A stretch of 6,107 nucleotides of DNA from Thermoplasmata archaeon (GTDB taxonomy: Archaea > Thermoplasmatota > Thermoplasmata > GCA-020350865). Made by a program: the position numbers and the translations under genes. Location: NCBI GenBank assembly GCA_020351895.1, contig CP070672.1:4037598-4043704 (forward strand), given 5' to 3'. The notes under the pieces are model-generated. The model was given only the letters and a program-made list of their open reading frames with translations. It ran no database searches and had not been told where the DNA came from. This document shows positions 1 through 5,269 of this stretch, piece after piece (the stretch's first letter is position 1; the number at the start of each line of letters is the position of its first letter).

Positions 1-828
1 ACCTCCTGCAGTTGGAGACGATATGATCCTCCCACTCTTGAACCTGCTGCTTTGCCTCAATACCTCAACCACCGACCAGAGCCAAGGCGCTCTATATTCT
101 GCATTTTTTTGGAGTTTTTCAACAAGGGTATTTCTTTGAATGTTCACTGGATTGAATGATATGGTATCTGTAAAATCATTTATTATTTCTGCCGATTTGA
201 CTGCATCCTCGATGGCTTCCATTTCCGTGAGAAAAGGTGGTTTTATGAGCAGATATGTCTTGACATTCAATCCCGAGTCTTTGATTGTCCCTGCTGCTTT
301 TTTGTAATCCTCCAATGTAAATCCCTTGTTAATAGAATTTTTAAGAACAAAATCGCTTGCAGATTCCAGACCCAGGGCAACCTCGAGGTAATCTCTTCCC
401 TTCAATCTTTCCTTCTTTACGAATTCCGGACGTGTCTCGACTATGATTTTATCGGTTTTTTTGCTTGTGATTTCCAATATCTTATCTTGGACGTTTTTTG
501 GTAATTCCTCCTCATCGAAAAAACTACCGGAAGTATATATCTTCACGAACTTTTCCCCATTATAATGGCGCATCAATTCACTGAATTGATACAGGATATC
601 CTCTTCGGAAACCTTGGTTTGGGCTGCATCGTTTATATAGCCACACATTGAGCATCCGCCTTTTTGCGCCCATGCACATCCCCGAGTTCGCAGAATCATT
701 ACAAAGGCATCTACAATTTCATCATCTATAACATCTTTTTCAACCCACCAGCTTATGTATTCCCTTGGATTCTTTGGTTTTGGATTCTTCTGCCTATATG
801 ATTTGATAATAGTGTCCAGTTCTTTCAT
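1..828 (-). CDS. Archaeosine-type radical SAM protein (RaSEA family), 3' end missing
   Basis: The 276 visible codons, from an ATG at 828, form one unbroken frame that continues past the left edge. Residues 46-64 carry the family hallmark: Cys51, Cys59 and Cys62 in a CX7CX2C cluster inside LRTRGCAWAQKGGCSMCGY. This is wider than the classical radical SAM CX3CX2C and would bind the 4Fe-4S cluster. It is followed by IYTSGSFFDE (97-106), ETRPEF (131-136) and a GLESASD segment (153-159), which fit the strands and SAM contacts of a radical SAM barrel. From family knowledge, RaSEA works with ArcS to convert lysine-modified preQ0 at position 15 of tRNA into archaeosine, in the cytoplasm. Family assignment is by pattern recognition from memory; a related archaeal radical SAM branch is the main alternative. 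The start lies 5 bases after the stop of the upstream gene, with no strong ribosome site visible, which suggests translational coupling. The C-terminal part is outside the window. Confidence 0.85.
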   Translation of the reverse strand, partial: MKELDTIIKSYRQKNPKPKNPREYISWWVEKDVIDDEIVDAFVMILRTRGCAWAQKGGCSMCGYINDAAQTKVSEEDILYQFSELMRHYNGEKFVKIYTSGSFFDEEELPKNVQDKILEITSKKTDKIIVETRPEFVKKERLKGRDYLEVALGLESASDFVLKNSINKGFTLEDYKKAAGTIKDSGLNVKTYLLIKPPFLTEMEAIEDAVKSAEIINDFTDTISFNPVNIQRNTLVEKLQKNAEYRAPWLWSVVEVLRQSSRFKSGRIISSPTAGG

Positions 829-833
829 AACTT

Positions 834-1352
834 TCAGCCCAACATTTTCCTGTATTCTTCTGCCTTTTCCAGTACCCTTTTATGATAACCCCGAATCCGC
901 TCAAAATCTTCGTCTGTTACTGCCCTCAATACCTTTCCAGGTGAACCTATGAAAATCGATCTTGGCGGAATGATCTTTCCTTCGGGTATAAGGGAGCCAG
1001 CAGCAATAATCGAGCCCTCTCCAATAACGGCGCCATCAAGTACAATTGCCCCTATACCAATCATTGACTCCTTCATTATCTTGCATCCGTGAAGGATTGC
1101 ACCGTGGGCAATAAGGGAACCTTTCTCTATAACAACCTCAAACTCTCTTGGAGCCTCTAAAAATGTGTTCTCCATGACTGCTACATCATTTTCCAGTTTT
1201 ATGCTGTTTTCATCTGCTCTTAACACGGCGCCTGTCCACACACTTGCATTCTTACCTATTTGCACATCCCCTATGATCTTCGCAGAGGGATCGATATAGG
1301 CAGAAGAATCAATTCTGGGGGTTTTATCCTTGAAAGAAACGATATTATCCAT
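834..1352 (-). CDS. Gamma-carbonic anhydrase-like hexapeptide-repeat protein with altered metal site
   Basis: This 172-residue protein is a left-handed beta-helix of imperfect hexapeptide repeats (about 18-140) plus a C-terminal helix (146-171). That is the usual length and layout of gamma-carbonic anhydrase-like (Cam/CamH, YrdA) proteins, which form trimers with zinc or iron between subunits. Arg45 and Asp47 match the conserved R-x-D, and His83 and His88 in AHGAILHGC match the second and third metal histidines. The segment that normally reads NVQD followed by the first histidine is AVMENTFLE here, so Glu66 takes the place of that histidine and the Asn and Gln are also lost. Carbonic anhydrase activity is therefore doubtful; a different metal geometry or another role is possible. 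A longer frame from a GTG at 1367 exists, but that codon lies against the ribosome site, so the ATG at 1352 is chosen. The gene lies 5 bases upstream of the radical SAM gene, probably in one operon. Confidence 0.88.
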   Translation of the reverse strand: MDNIVSFKDKTPRIDSSAYIDPSAKIIGDVQIGKNASVWTGAVLRADENSIKLENDVAVMENTFLEAPREFEVVIEKGSLIAHGAILHGCKIMKESMIGIGAIVLDGAVIGEGSIIAAGSLIPEGKIIPPRSIFIGSPGKVLRAVTDEDFERIRGYHKRVLEKAEEYRKMLG

Positions 1353-1357
1353 AATGA

Positions 1358-1364
1358 CACCTCC
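1358..1364 (-). promoter_or_regulatory. Strong Shine-Dalgarno site fixing the start of the gamma-CA-like gene
   Basis: On the minus strand GGAGGTG stands 5 bases before the ATG at 1352. It is a near-perfect anti-16S match and overlaps the start of the alternative GTG-initiated reading, so it argues for the shorter protein beginning MDNIVSF. Confidence 0.75.
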
Positions 1365-1403
1365 CACTCTATATCATTCAAGGTTTTTGAAGTTTTGTGA
1401 TGT

Positions 1404-1409
1404 AAAAAA
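1404..1409 (-). terminator. Possible archaeal oligo-T termination site in the 1353-1533 gap
   Basis: The minus strand has a run of six T here, about 125 bases after the stop of the membrane-protein gene and before the gamma-CA-like gene. Archaeal RNA polymerase can stop at T-runs without a hairpin. The rest of this 181-base gap holds only the imperfect inverted repeat listed separately and AT-rich sequence. No short gene or RNA was recognised. A promoter for the downstream operon must lie here or further upstream, but I could not pick a convincing TATA box. Confidence 0.25.
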
Positions 1410-1447
1410 CTCTCTGTTTTCGATTTATGTAGGAGAATTACGTTGTA

Positions 1448-1469
1448 TCAATTAGGATAGACCAATTGA
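1448..1469. repeat. Imperfect inverted repeat downstream of the membrane-protein gene
   Basis: TCAATTAGG (1448-1456) faces CCAATTGA (1462-1469) across a 5-base loop, pairing with one bulged base. On the minus strand it lies about 65-85 bases after the stop at 1534. It could fold as a small RNA hairpin in the 3' untranslated region, but no T-run follows it directly, so its role is unknown. Confidence 0.3.
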
Positions 1470-1533
1470 AAATACTTGATATCCGTAACTGGTCCTGATT
1501 CCCATCCATTTTTTACCAATCTCAAATCCTATT

Positions 1534-2253
1534 CTATTGAGGAGGTTGTTCTTGGGGGGGCTGCCCAGGAGGTTCCTGAATCGGTTGTTGAGGTGGTTGT
1601 TGATAAGGCTGTTGTGGAGGAGGCTGTTGGTAACCTGGATATGGTGCCTGAGGCGGCTGCTGATATGGTGCTGGTTGCTGTGGAGGTTTCTCCTTCTTTG
1701 TAACAAGAAAAATGATCACAACAATTATCATTATTATTATTACGACTCCGAGGACTATGGCTGCAATGCATGTGAAGGCAACGAACCCGGCTGCTTCCTC
1801 TAAATCCTCAATTGTAGCAAAAAATGGATCATCATATTCGTAATCAACAGTCACATCCCCTGTCGGAACGGCATCACTTGTTCTCGAATTATCTTTATTA
1901 TCTATTACTAGATAATAGGTACCACCATCTGGATTTTTAAATTTGAAAGATGCAGATGAGACATCCTCATGTTGTATTTCAGGGATAAAAACACCATCAG
2001 TTTGATAATCTGAGAATTCGGTGTCAGATATAATATAGACATCAATTTTTGCACCAGCTGGTGAATCTACGGATACATCCACTTCGATATTCTCATCCTT
2101 TTCAAGAGCCCATAGCAATACATATTCGTAATCATCTTCGTAAATGACTTCGTCGGGGTTTGTAATTTTTTCCGCACTTATGGTACCTGCTGCAATCAGT
2201 CCAATAAACACCGTGAATATGGCCAAAATTCCCAATAAAGTCTTTTTTGTCAT
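1534..2253 (-). CDS. Uncharacterised type I membrane protein with Pro/Gln-rich cytoplasmic tail
   Basis: I do not recognise a named family. The 239-residue protein starts with a signal peptide (K3, K4, then a hydrophobic stretch about 5-23, with likely cleavage near AAGTISA). An acidic beta-rich ectodomain follows (about 28-142). Its pattern, including DVYIISD and GTYYLVIDNKD, recalls the jelly-roll folds of PPC or GOLD domains; this is an inference from look alone. One strong transmembrane helix (about 157-184) is followed by KKEK, so the C-terminus should face the cytoplasm. The tail (189-239) is almost only Pro and Gln with a few Tyr, and holds three YQQPP units at 197, 208 and 217. Such a tail could bind a cytoplasmic partner. 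The ectodomain and tail contain no N-glycosylation sequon. The ATG at 2253 has an AAAGGA element 9 bases upstream (2263-2268). Confidence 0.85.
   Translation of the reverse strand: MTKKTLLGILAIFTVFIGLIAAGTISAEKITNPDEVIYEDDYEYVLLWALEKDENIEVDVSVDSPAGAKIDVYIISDTEFSDYQTDGVFIPEIQHEDVSSASFKFKNPDGGTYYLVIDNKDNSRTSDAVPTGDVTVDYEYDDPFFATIEDLEEAAGFVAFTCIAAIVLGVVIIIMIIVVIIFLVTKKEKPPQQPAPYQQPPQAPYPGYQQPPPQQPYQQPPQQPIQEPPGQPPQEQPPQ
1537..1689 (-). repeat. Low-complexity Pro/Gln codon repeats (cytoplasmic tail)
   Basis: Codons CAA/CAG and CCT/CCA/CCC dominate, so the plus strand is rich in GG pairs separated by TTGTT-like spacers, with a run of seven G at 1554-1560. The three YQQPP units are spaced 11 and 9 residues apart. 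The repetition opens long spurious frames in other phases, which are not genes. The homopolymer is a likely place for length variation or sequencing error. Read as given, the frame is intact to the TAG at 1534-1536. Confidence 0.7.
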
Positions 2254-2290
2254 GATAATCCATCCTTTGCGTCAGATTTCCCCTGCTTCG

Positions 2291-2306
2291 TGATATAGTT
2301 TTCGAG
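2291..2306 (-). promoter_or_regulatory. Candidate BRE/TATA promoter of the membrane-protein gene
   Basis: Read on the minus strand this is a purine-rich BRE-like CGAAAAC followed by TATATCA. It is centred about 42 bases before the ATG at 2253, which would give a 5' untranslated region of roughly 15-20 bases including the AAAGGA element. It lies in the divergent region shared with the NAD(P)HX repair gene. Confidence 0.4.
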
Positions 2307-2352
2307 CACAGAATCCAGATAGAGAATAATGAAACGATGTCCTTTTTTCATC

Positions 2353-2360
2353 TAAATATC
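2353..2360 (+). promoter_or_regulatory. Candidate TATA box of the NAD(P)HX repair gene
   Basis: TAAATATC lies about 40 bases before the ATG at 2397. Transcription would start roughly 10-20 bases before that ATG, giving a very short leader. This fits the absence of a Shine-Dalgarno site there. The box also lies downstream of the alternative ATG at 2337, which argues against that start. Confidence 0.35.
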
Positions 2361-2396
2361 ATAACCTTGAAATACACCAAGCCCATTTTAGTTGTG

Positions 2397-3836
2397 ATGA
2401 TACCGAAAAAGGAGGTCAACGTTCTCGACATCAATGCCTCGTTTTTGGGAATTCCAACCTCCCAGCTCATGGAAAATGCAGGAAAAGAGACTGCAAAAAC
2501 TGCCATTGAAAAATGCAATATATTGGGCAAGAAAGTGGTAATTATCTGCGGTCCAGGTAATAATGGCGGTGATGGTTTTGTGGCTGCAAGATATCTTTCA
2601 GAGAAATGTAGGATTCAGGTGGTTTTAGTTAAATCCGAGGATAAGATCCGATCAGAAATAGCAAGGTCGAATTTTGACAAGATAGAAGGTAAGCAGGACA
2701 TAGTGGATGCCTCTGGGCTGGAAAGTAAAATCAAAGGGGCAGAGCTCGTAATCGATGCCATGCTTGGAATCGGAATATCTGGTGAGATTCGAGAGCCCTA
2801 TCTATCATGCATAAATACATTGAAAACCTCGAAAATCCGGGTTTTATCCGTTGATGTGCCAAGTGGTTTGGGATCAAAAAATGCCATAATTCCAAACTTA
2901 ACTGTCACGTTCCATGACATAAAAGAGGGAATGAACAAGGAGAATTCAGGAGAAATAGTAGTTGTGGATATCGGCATCCCTAAGGAGGCCGAGAGATTTT
3001 TGGGCCCAGGGGAATTCGTTTATTACCCAAAACCAGAAAAAGATTCCCATAAAGGAGACAATGGAAGGCTCTTGATCGTGGGAGGGGGGCCATATACAGG
3101 GGCACCCGCCCTGGCCGGTTTGGCTGCGTATCGTATGGGTGTGGATTTGGTGCATATAGCCACACCTTCCAAGACATATCAAATAATTGCCTCCTATTCC
3201 CCGAATTTCATAGTCCACAGGCTTGGAGGGGATGTATTTACAACCCGAAATTTAGAGATTCTAAATGATTTGATGAATAAGATAGACGCAGTGATAGTAG
3301 GTCCTGGTCTCGGAGACGACCCAGATACCGAAAAAGCCATACTTGAATTCATTCGAAATTGCCAAAAACCCCTGGTAATAGATGCAGATGCCATAAAGCC
3401 AGTTTCCGGGGACCGAAAGGTGCTCTCAGGCCATAATGGAGTTCTTACTCCCCATGCCAATGAATTCAAGGTACTGAGTGGGGAAAACATCAAGCCAGAC
3501 ATCGTTGAAAGGGCCGAGCAAGTCAGAGCTTTCTCAGCCAAATTGGGTTTCACAATCCTGCTAAAAGGAGAGACAGATATAATAAGCAATGGTAAACAAG
3601 TGAAACTCAATAAAACAGGAAATCAGGCCATGACAGTGGGGGGTACAGGAGATGTACTTGCTGGGCTTTGTGGTGCATTGCTTTCAAAGGGTGTTTCTCC
3701 AATAAATTCGGCAAGGATTGCTGCTTTCACAAATGGCACAGCAGGGGATTTGACATTCAAGGAACTTGGCTTTTCATTGATGGCAACAGATATCGTTGAC
3801 AAAGTCCCAATCATAGTTAACTCGTTTTTGAGATGA
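2397..3836 (+). CDS. nnr: Bifunctional NAD(P)H-hydrate epimerase / ADP- or ATP-dependent NAD(P)H-hydrate dehydratase
   Basis: This fused YjeF_N plus ribokinase-like (YjeF_C) protein repairs damaged NADH and NADPH in the cytoplasm. The N-terminal part epimerises R- and S-NAD(P)HX and the C-terminal part dehydrates the S form using a nucleotide. Counting from the ATG at 2397 it has 479 residues, normal for the fusion. N-domain signs are QLMENAG (23-29), GPGNNGGDGF (52-61), DAMLGIGISGEIREP (120-134) and SVDVPSGLG followed by VTFHDIKEGM, the short-loop form I associate with archaeal members. C-domain signs, from about 210, are KGDNGRLLIVGGG, VIVGPGLG, PLVIDADA, LTPHANEF, LLKGETD and GGTGDVLAG (415-423), with the likely catalytic base Asp419. 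The frame extends up to an ATG at 2337, but the extra 20 residues look unlike the family and precede the TATA candidate. There are no near neighbours on the same strand, so it is probably transcribed alone. Confidence 0.93.
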   Translation: MIPKKEVNVLDINASFLGIPTSQLMENAGKETAKTAIEKCNILGKKVVIICGPGNNGGDGFVAARYLSEKCRIQVVLVKSEDKIRSEIARSNFDKIEGKQDIVDASGLESKIKGAELVIDAMLGIGISGEIREPYLSCINTLKTSKIRVLSVDVPSGLGSKNAIIPNLTVTFHDIKEGMNKENSGEIVVVDIGIPKEAERFLGPGEFVYYPKPEKDSHKGDNGRLLIVGGGPYTGAPALAGLAAYRMGVDLVHIATPSKTYQIIASYSPNFIVHRLGGDVFTTRNLEILNDLMNKIDAVIVGPGLGDDPDTEKAILEFIRNCQKPLVIDADAIKPVSGDRKVLSGHNGVLTPHANEFKVLSGENIKPDIVERAEQVRAFSAKLGFTILLKGETDIISNGKQVKLNKTGNQAMTVGGTGDVLAGLCGALLSKGVSPINSARIAAFTNGTAGDLTFKELGFSLMATDIVDKVPIIVNSFLR

Positions 3837-3842
3837 TTTTTT
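3837..3842 (+). terminator. Oligo-T stop signal after the NAD(P)HX repair gene
   Basis: Six T directly follow the TGA at 3834-3836, and a second T6 stands at 3903-3908, before the next promoter. Both are typical of hairpin-free archaeal termination. The call rests on composition and position only. Confidence 0.4.
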
Positions 3843-3948
3843 ATTATTTGAGTTTATCATGAGGTTTGGATTCTTAAAATTAATAAAAAAAGATTAGAAG
3901 GATTTTTTACATAAAACTCACCAGATTCAAATACATGATTCAAGAAAG

Positions 3949-3956
3949 TTTAAATA
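3949..3956 (+). promoter_or_regulatory. TATA box of the PKD lipoprotein gene
   Basis: TTTAAATA, preceded by the purine-rich CAAGAAAG as a BRE-like element, lies about 36 bases before the ATG at 3989. Transcription would start near 3975-3980. The box lies inside the longer open frame that begins at 3935, so that upstream start would not be on the transcript. Confidence 0.5.
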
Positions 3957-3976
3957 ACAAATTGCTACATAAGGAT

Positions 3977-3982
3977 AAAGGA
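3977..3982 (+). promoter_or_regulatory. Ribosome binding site of the PKD lipoprotein gene
   Basis: AAAGGA ends 6 bases before the ATG at 3989. It is a modest Shine-Dalgarno match, but together with the TATA position and the signal peptide that begins at this ATG it settles the start. Confidence 0.45.
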
Positions 3983-3988
3983 TTGATT

Positions 3989-5131
3989 ATGAATAAGGCT
4001 GTGGTAATTACTTTAATTTCCATTATCTTTTTCACATTATTCCCTGGCTGCCTTTCCACAGAAAATATACCTCCCGAACCCAATTTGAGGGCAAGTTCCA
4101 CCTTTTTAGATGTTAATGAAACCGTGACCTTTTTTGGTAATGATTCATTTGATAGGGATGGGGAGATTGTCAGATACTTTTGGGATTTTGATGACGGTAC
4201 AAATGACACCGGAAAGTATGTAAGTCATGAATATGAAGAAGGAGGTAATTATACAGTAATTTTGATAATAACAGATGACGATAATAGAAAGGCGGTTCAG
4301 GCCATTACCATCCATGTGAACGAACTACCGGTACCTGTTATAGATATATCATTACCAGCTTACATTCATGAAGAGGTGTTTTTTAAAGCCAACGATTCCT
4401 ATGATCTAGATGGATTCATAACAGATTATTACTGGGATTTTGGTGATGGGGCAAATGAAACCGGGATGAGCGTGTCACATATTTTCGACACTTTCAAAGG
4501 TGATGGCCCTGAAGAGATGTTTAAGGTTACACTTACTGTTACAGATAACGATGGCGCAAAAGGTGCAAGAACCAAGGATTTCCTTGTTAAATTTAGAACC
4601 TATGAGGTGAGTTGGGGTATCGGGACTTTAATAAAGGGTGGCGATGAAGGTTCTTTAGAAGAAGGGAACAGCGAAATAATTTCTAGGGAAATAAAATATC
4701 TTAATCTAACAAAAGTGGAATTCACATTGACTTGGGAGGATTTTCAACCATATTATGGAAGTCCACCTCTTCCTGTGGGTGAACCGAACGATGAATTCAT
4801 ATTGAATATTACATCTCCAAATGGTTATTATTATGAAGGTGGTCCTGATACAGATGAAAAAATCGTTGTGAAGGTTCCATCCAAAGGAGCTATAAACCCA
4901 ATTCCTTCGAAATTTACAATGAAGTCTGAATCCCCCAAGATTTTAGAAACACTCATTGTGGATGAATATACGAGTAATAATGGTACTGGTGAATGGGAAA
5001 TAAATATAACCCTTACTGAGGCCCTTGGAACCTTAGGAGGTCCACCAGATCTTGATCCTGGGGAAGATTGGATATTAGAGGATATTATTTGTTACTATTA
5101 TTACCCCGACATAAAGATTGTTGAAGAGTGA
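3989..5131 (+). CDS. Secreted lipoprotein with two PKD domains and an unassigned C-terminal domain
   Basis: The 380-residue protein begins with a lysine, a hydrophobic stretch and a lipobox-like LFPGC, so Cys21 is the likely lipid-anchored residue and the rest lies outside the cell. Two PKD (Ig-like) domains follow, at about 28-110 and 114-201. Each has the signature Y-x-W-D-F-x-D-G (YFWDFDDG at 63, YYWDFGDG at 147) and a TVTDNDG-like last strand. PKD domains mediate protein or sugar contacts on archaeal surfaces. The last 175 residues are beta-rich (WEDF, NDEFILNITSPNG, GEWEINITLTEA) and may form a jelly roll; I do not recognise the family. Ten N-x-S/T sequons (N43, 51, 72, 87, 135, 156, 239, 273, 331, 339) suggest N-glycosylation. 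No catalytic motif was seen, so an adhesin, S-layer-associated or binding role is a guess. A sampled line in the gene is about 30% GC, against about 47% in a line of the aminotransferase gene. Confidence 0.88.
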   Translation: MNKAVVITLISIIFFTLFPGCLSTENIPPEPNLRASSTFLDVNETVTFFGNDSFDRDGEIVRYFWDFDDGTNDTGKYVSHEYEEGGNYTVILIITDDDNRKAVQAITIHVNELPVPVIDISLPAYIHEEVFFKANDSYDLDGFITDYYWDFGDGANETGMSVSHIFDTFKGDGPEEMFKVTLTVTDNDGAKGARTKDFLVKFRTYEVSWGIGTLIKGGDEGSLEEGNSEIISREIKYLNLTKVEFTLTWEDFQPYYGSPPLPVGEPNDEFILNITSPNGYYYEGGPDTDEKIVVKVPSKGAINPIPSKFTMKSESPKILETLIVDEYTSNNGTGEWEINITLTEALGTLGGPPDLDPGEDWILEDIICYYYYPDIKIVEE

Positions 5132-5179
5132 AAGATGCTGCTTTTCAGAATCCTCTTAAAGTGACATAAGGCCAAAGTT

Positions 5180-5232
5180 AAGTTGTTAAATCGAAATTAA
5201 ATAGAAAATATTAACCTAGATTCTAACAACTT
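5180..5232. repeat. Spaced perfect 9-bp inverted repeat overlapping the aminotransferase promoter
   Basis: AAGTTGTTA at 5180-5188 is matched by TAACAACTT at 5224-5232, with 35 bases between. With one extra T in the right arm the match extends to TTAAGTTGTTA against TAACAACTTTAA. The right arm runs into the TATA candidate at 5231, so the pair could be two half-sites of a regulator. In AT-rich DNA a chance match is also possible. Confidence 0.35.
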
Positions 5233-5239
5233 TAATAAT
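5231..5239 (+). promoter_or_regulatory. Candidate TATA box of the aminotransferase gene
   Basis: TTTAATAAT, preceded by AACAAC, lies about 35 bases before the ATG at 5270. The predicted transcript start is close to 5257-5262, giving a leader of roughly ten bases. This fits the lack of a clear Shine-Dalgarno site in front of the gene. Confidence 0.4.
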
Positions 5240-5269
5240 CTCCCATTCAATACCCCCCATCGTGGTAAG

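Noticed and set aside
755..952. A 65-codon plus-strand open frame across the junction of the two minus-strand genes
   Set aside because: It is antisense to the well-supported radical SAM and gamma-CA-like genes, is Phe/Ser/Pro-rich without domain signs, and has no ribosome site.
1350..1367. GTG start at 1367 for the gamma-CA-like gene
   Set aside because: Its bases abut and overlap the GGAGGTG ribosome site of the ATG at 1352, and the added residues MGGVI are simply the translation of that site.
1452..1803. Four long open frames on both strands over the Pro/Gln tail region
   Set aside because: They are by-products of the CCT/CAA-type codon repetition, giving Leu/Arg-, Val/Glu- or Ser/Thr-rich strings. 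Only the frame 1534-2253 has a signal peptide, a folded-looking domain and a transmembrane helix.
2337..2396. ATG at 2337 as the start of the NAD(P)HX repair enzyme
   Set aside because: The 20 extra residues do not resemble the family N-terminus, which fits well from MIPKKEV, and the likely TATA box lies downstream of 2337.
2946..3814. Several antisense open frames inside the NAD(P)HX repair gene
   Set aside because: They are shadows of a gene with strong family motifs; none shows a domain or ribosome site.
3882..3908. A-run and T-run flanking a short spacer as a possible hairpin terminator
   Set aside because: Only A-T pairs would form and the spacer is unremarkable; plain T-run termination is a simpler reading.
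3935..3988. ATG at 3935 as the start of the PKD lipoprotein
   Set aside because: It would put a charged 18-residue stretch ahead of the signal peptide and lies upstream of the TATA box at 3949.
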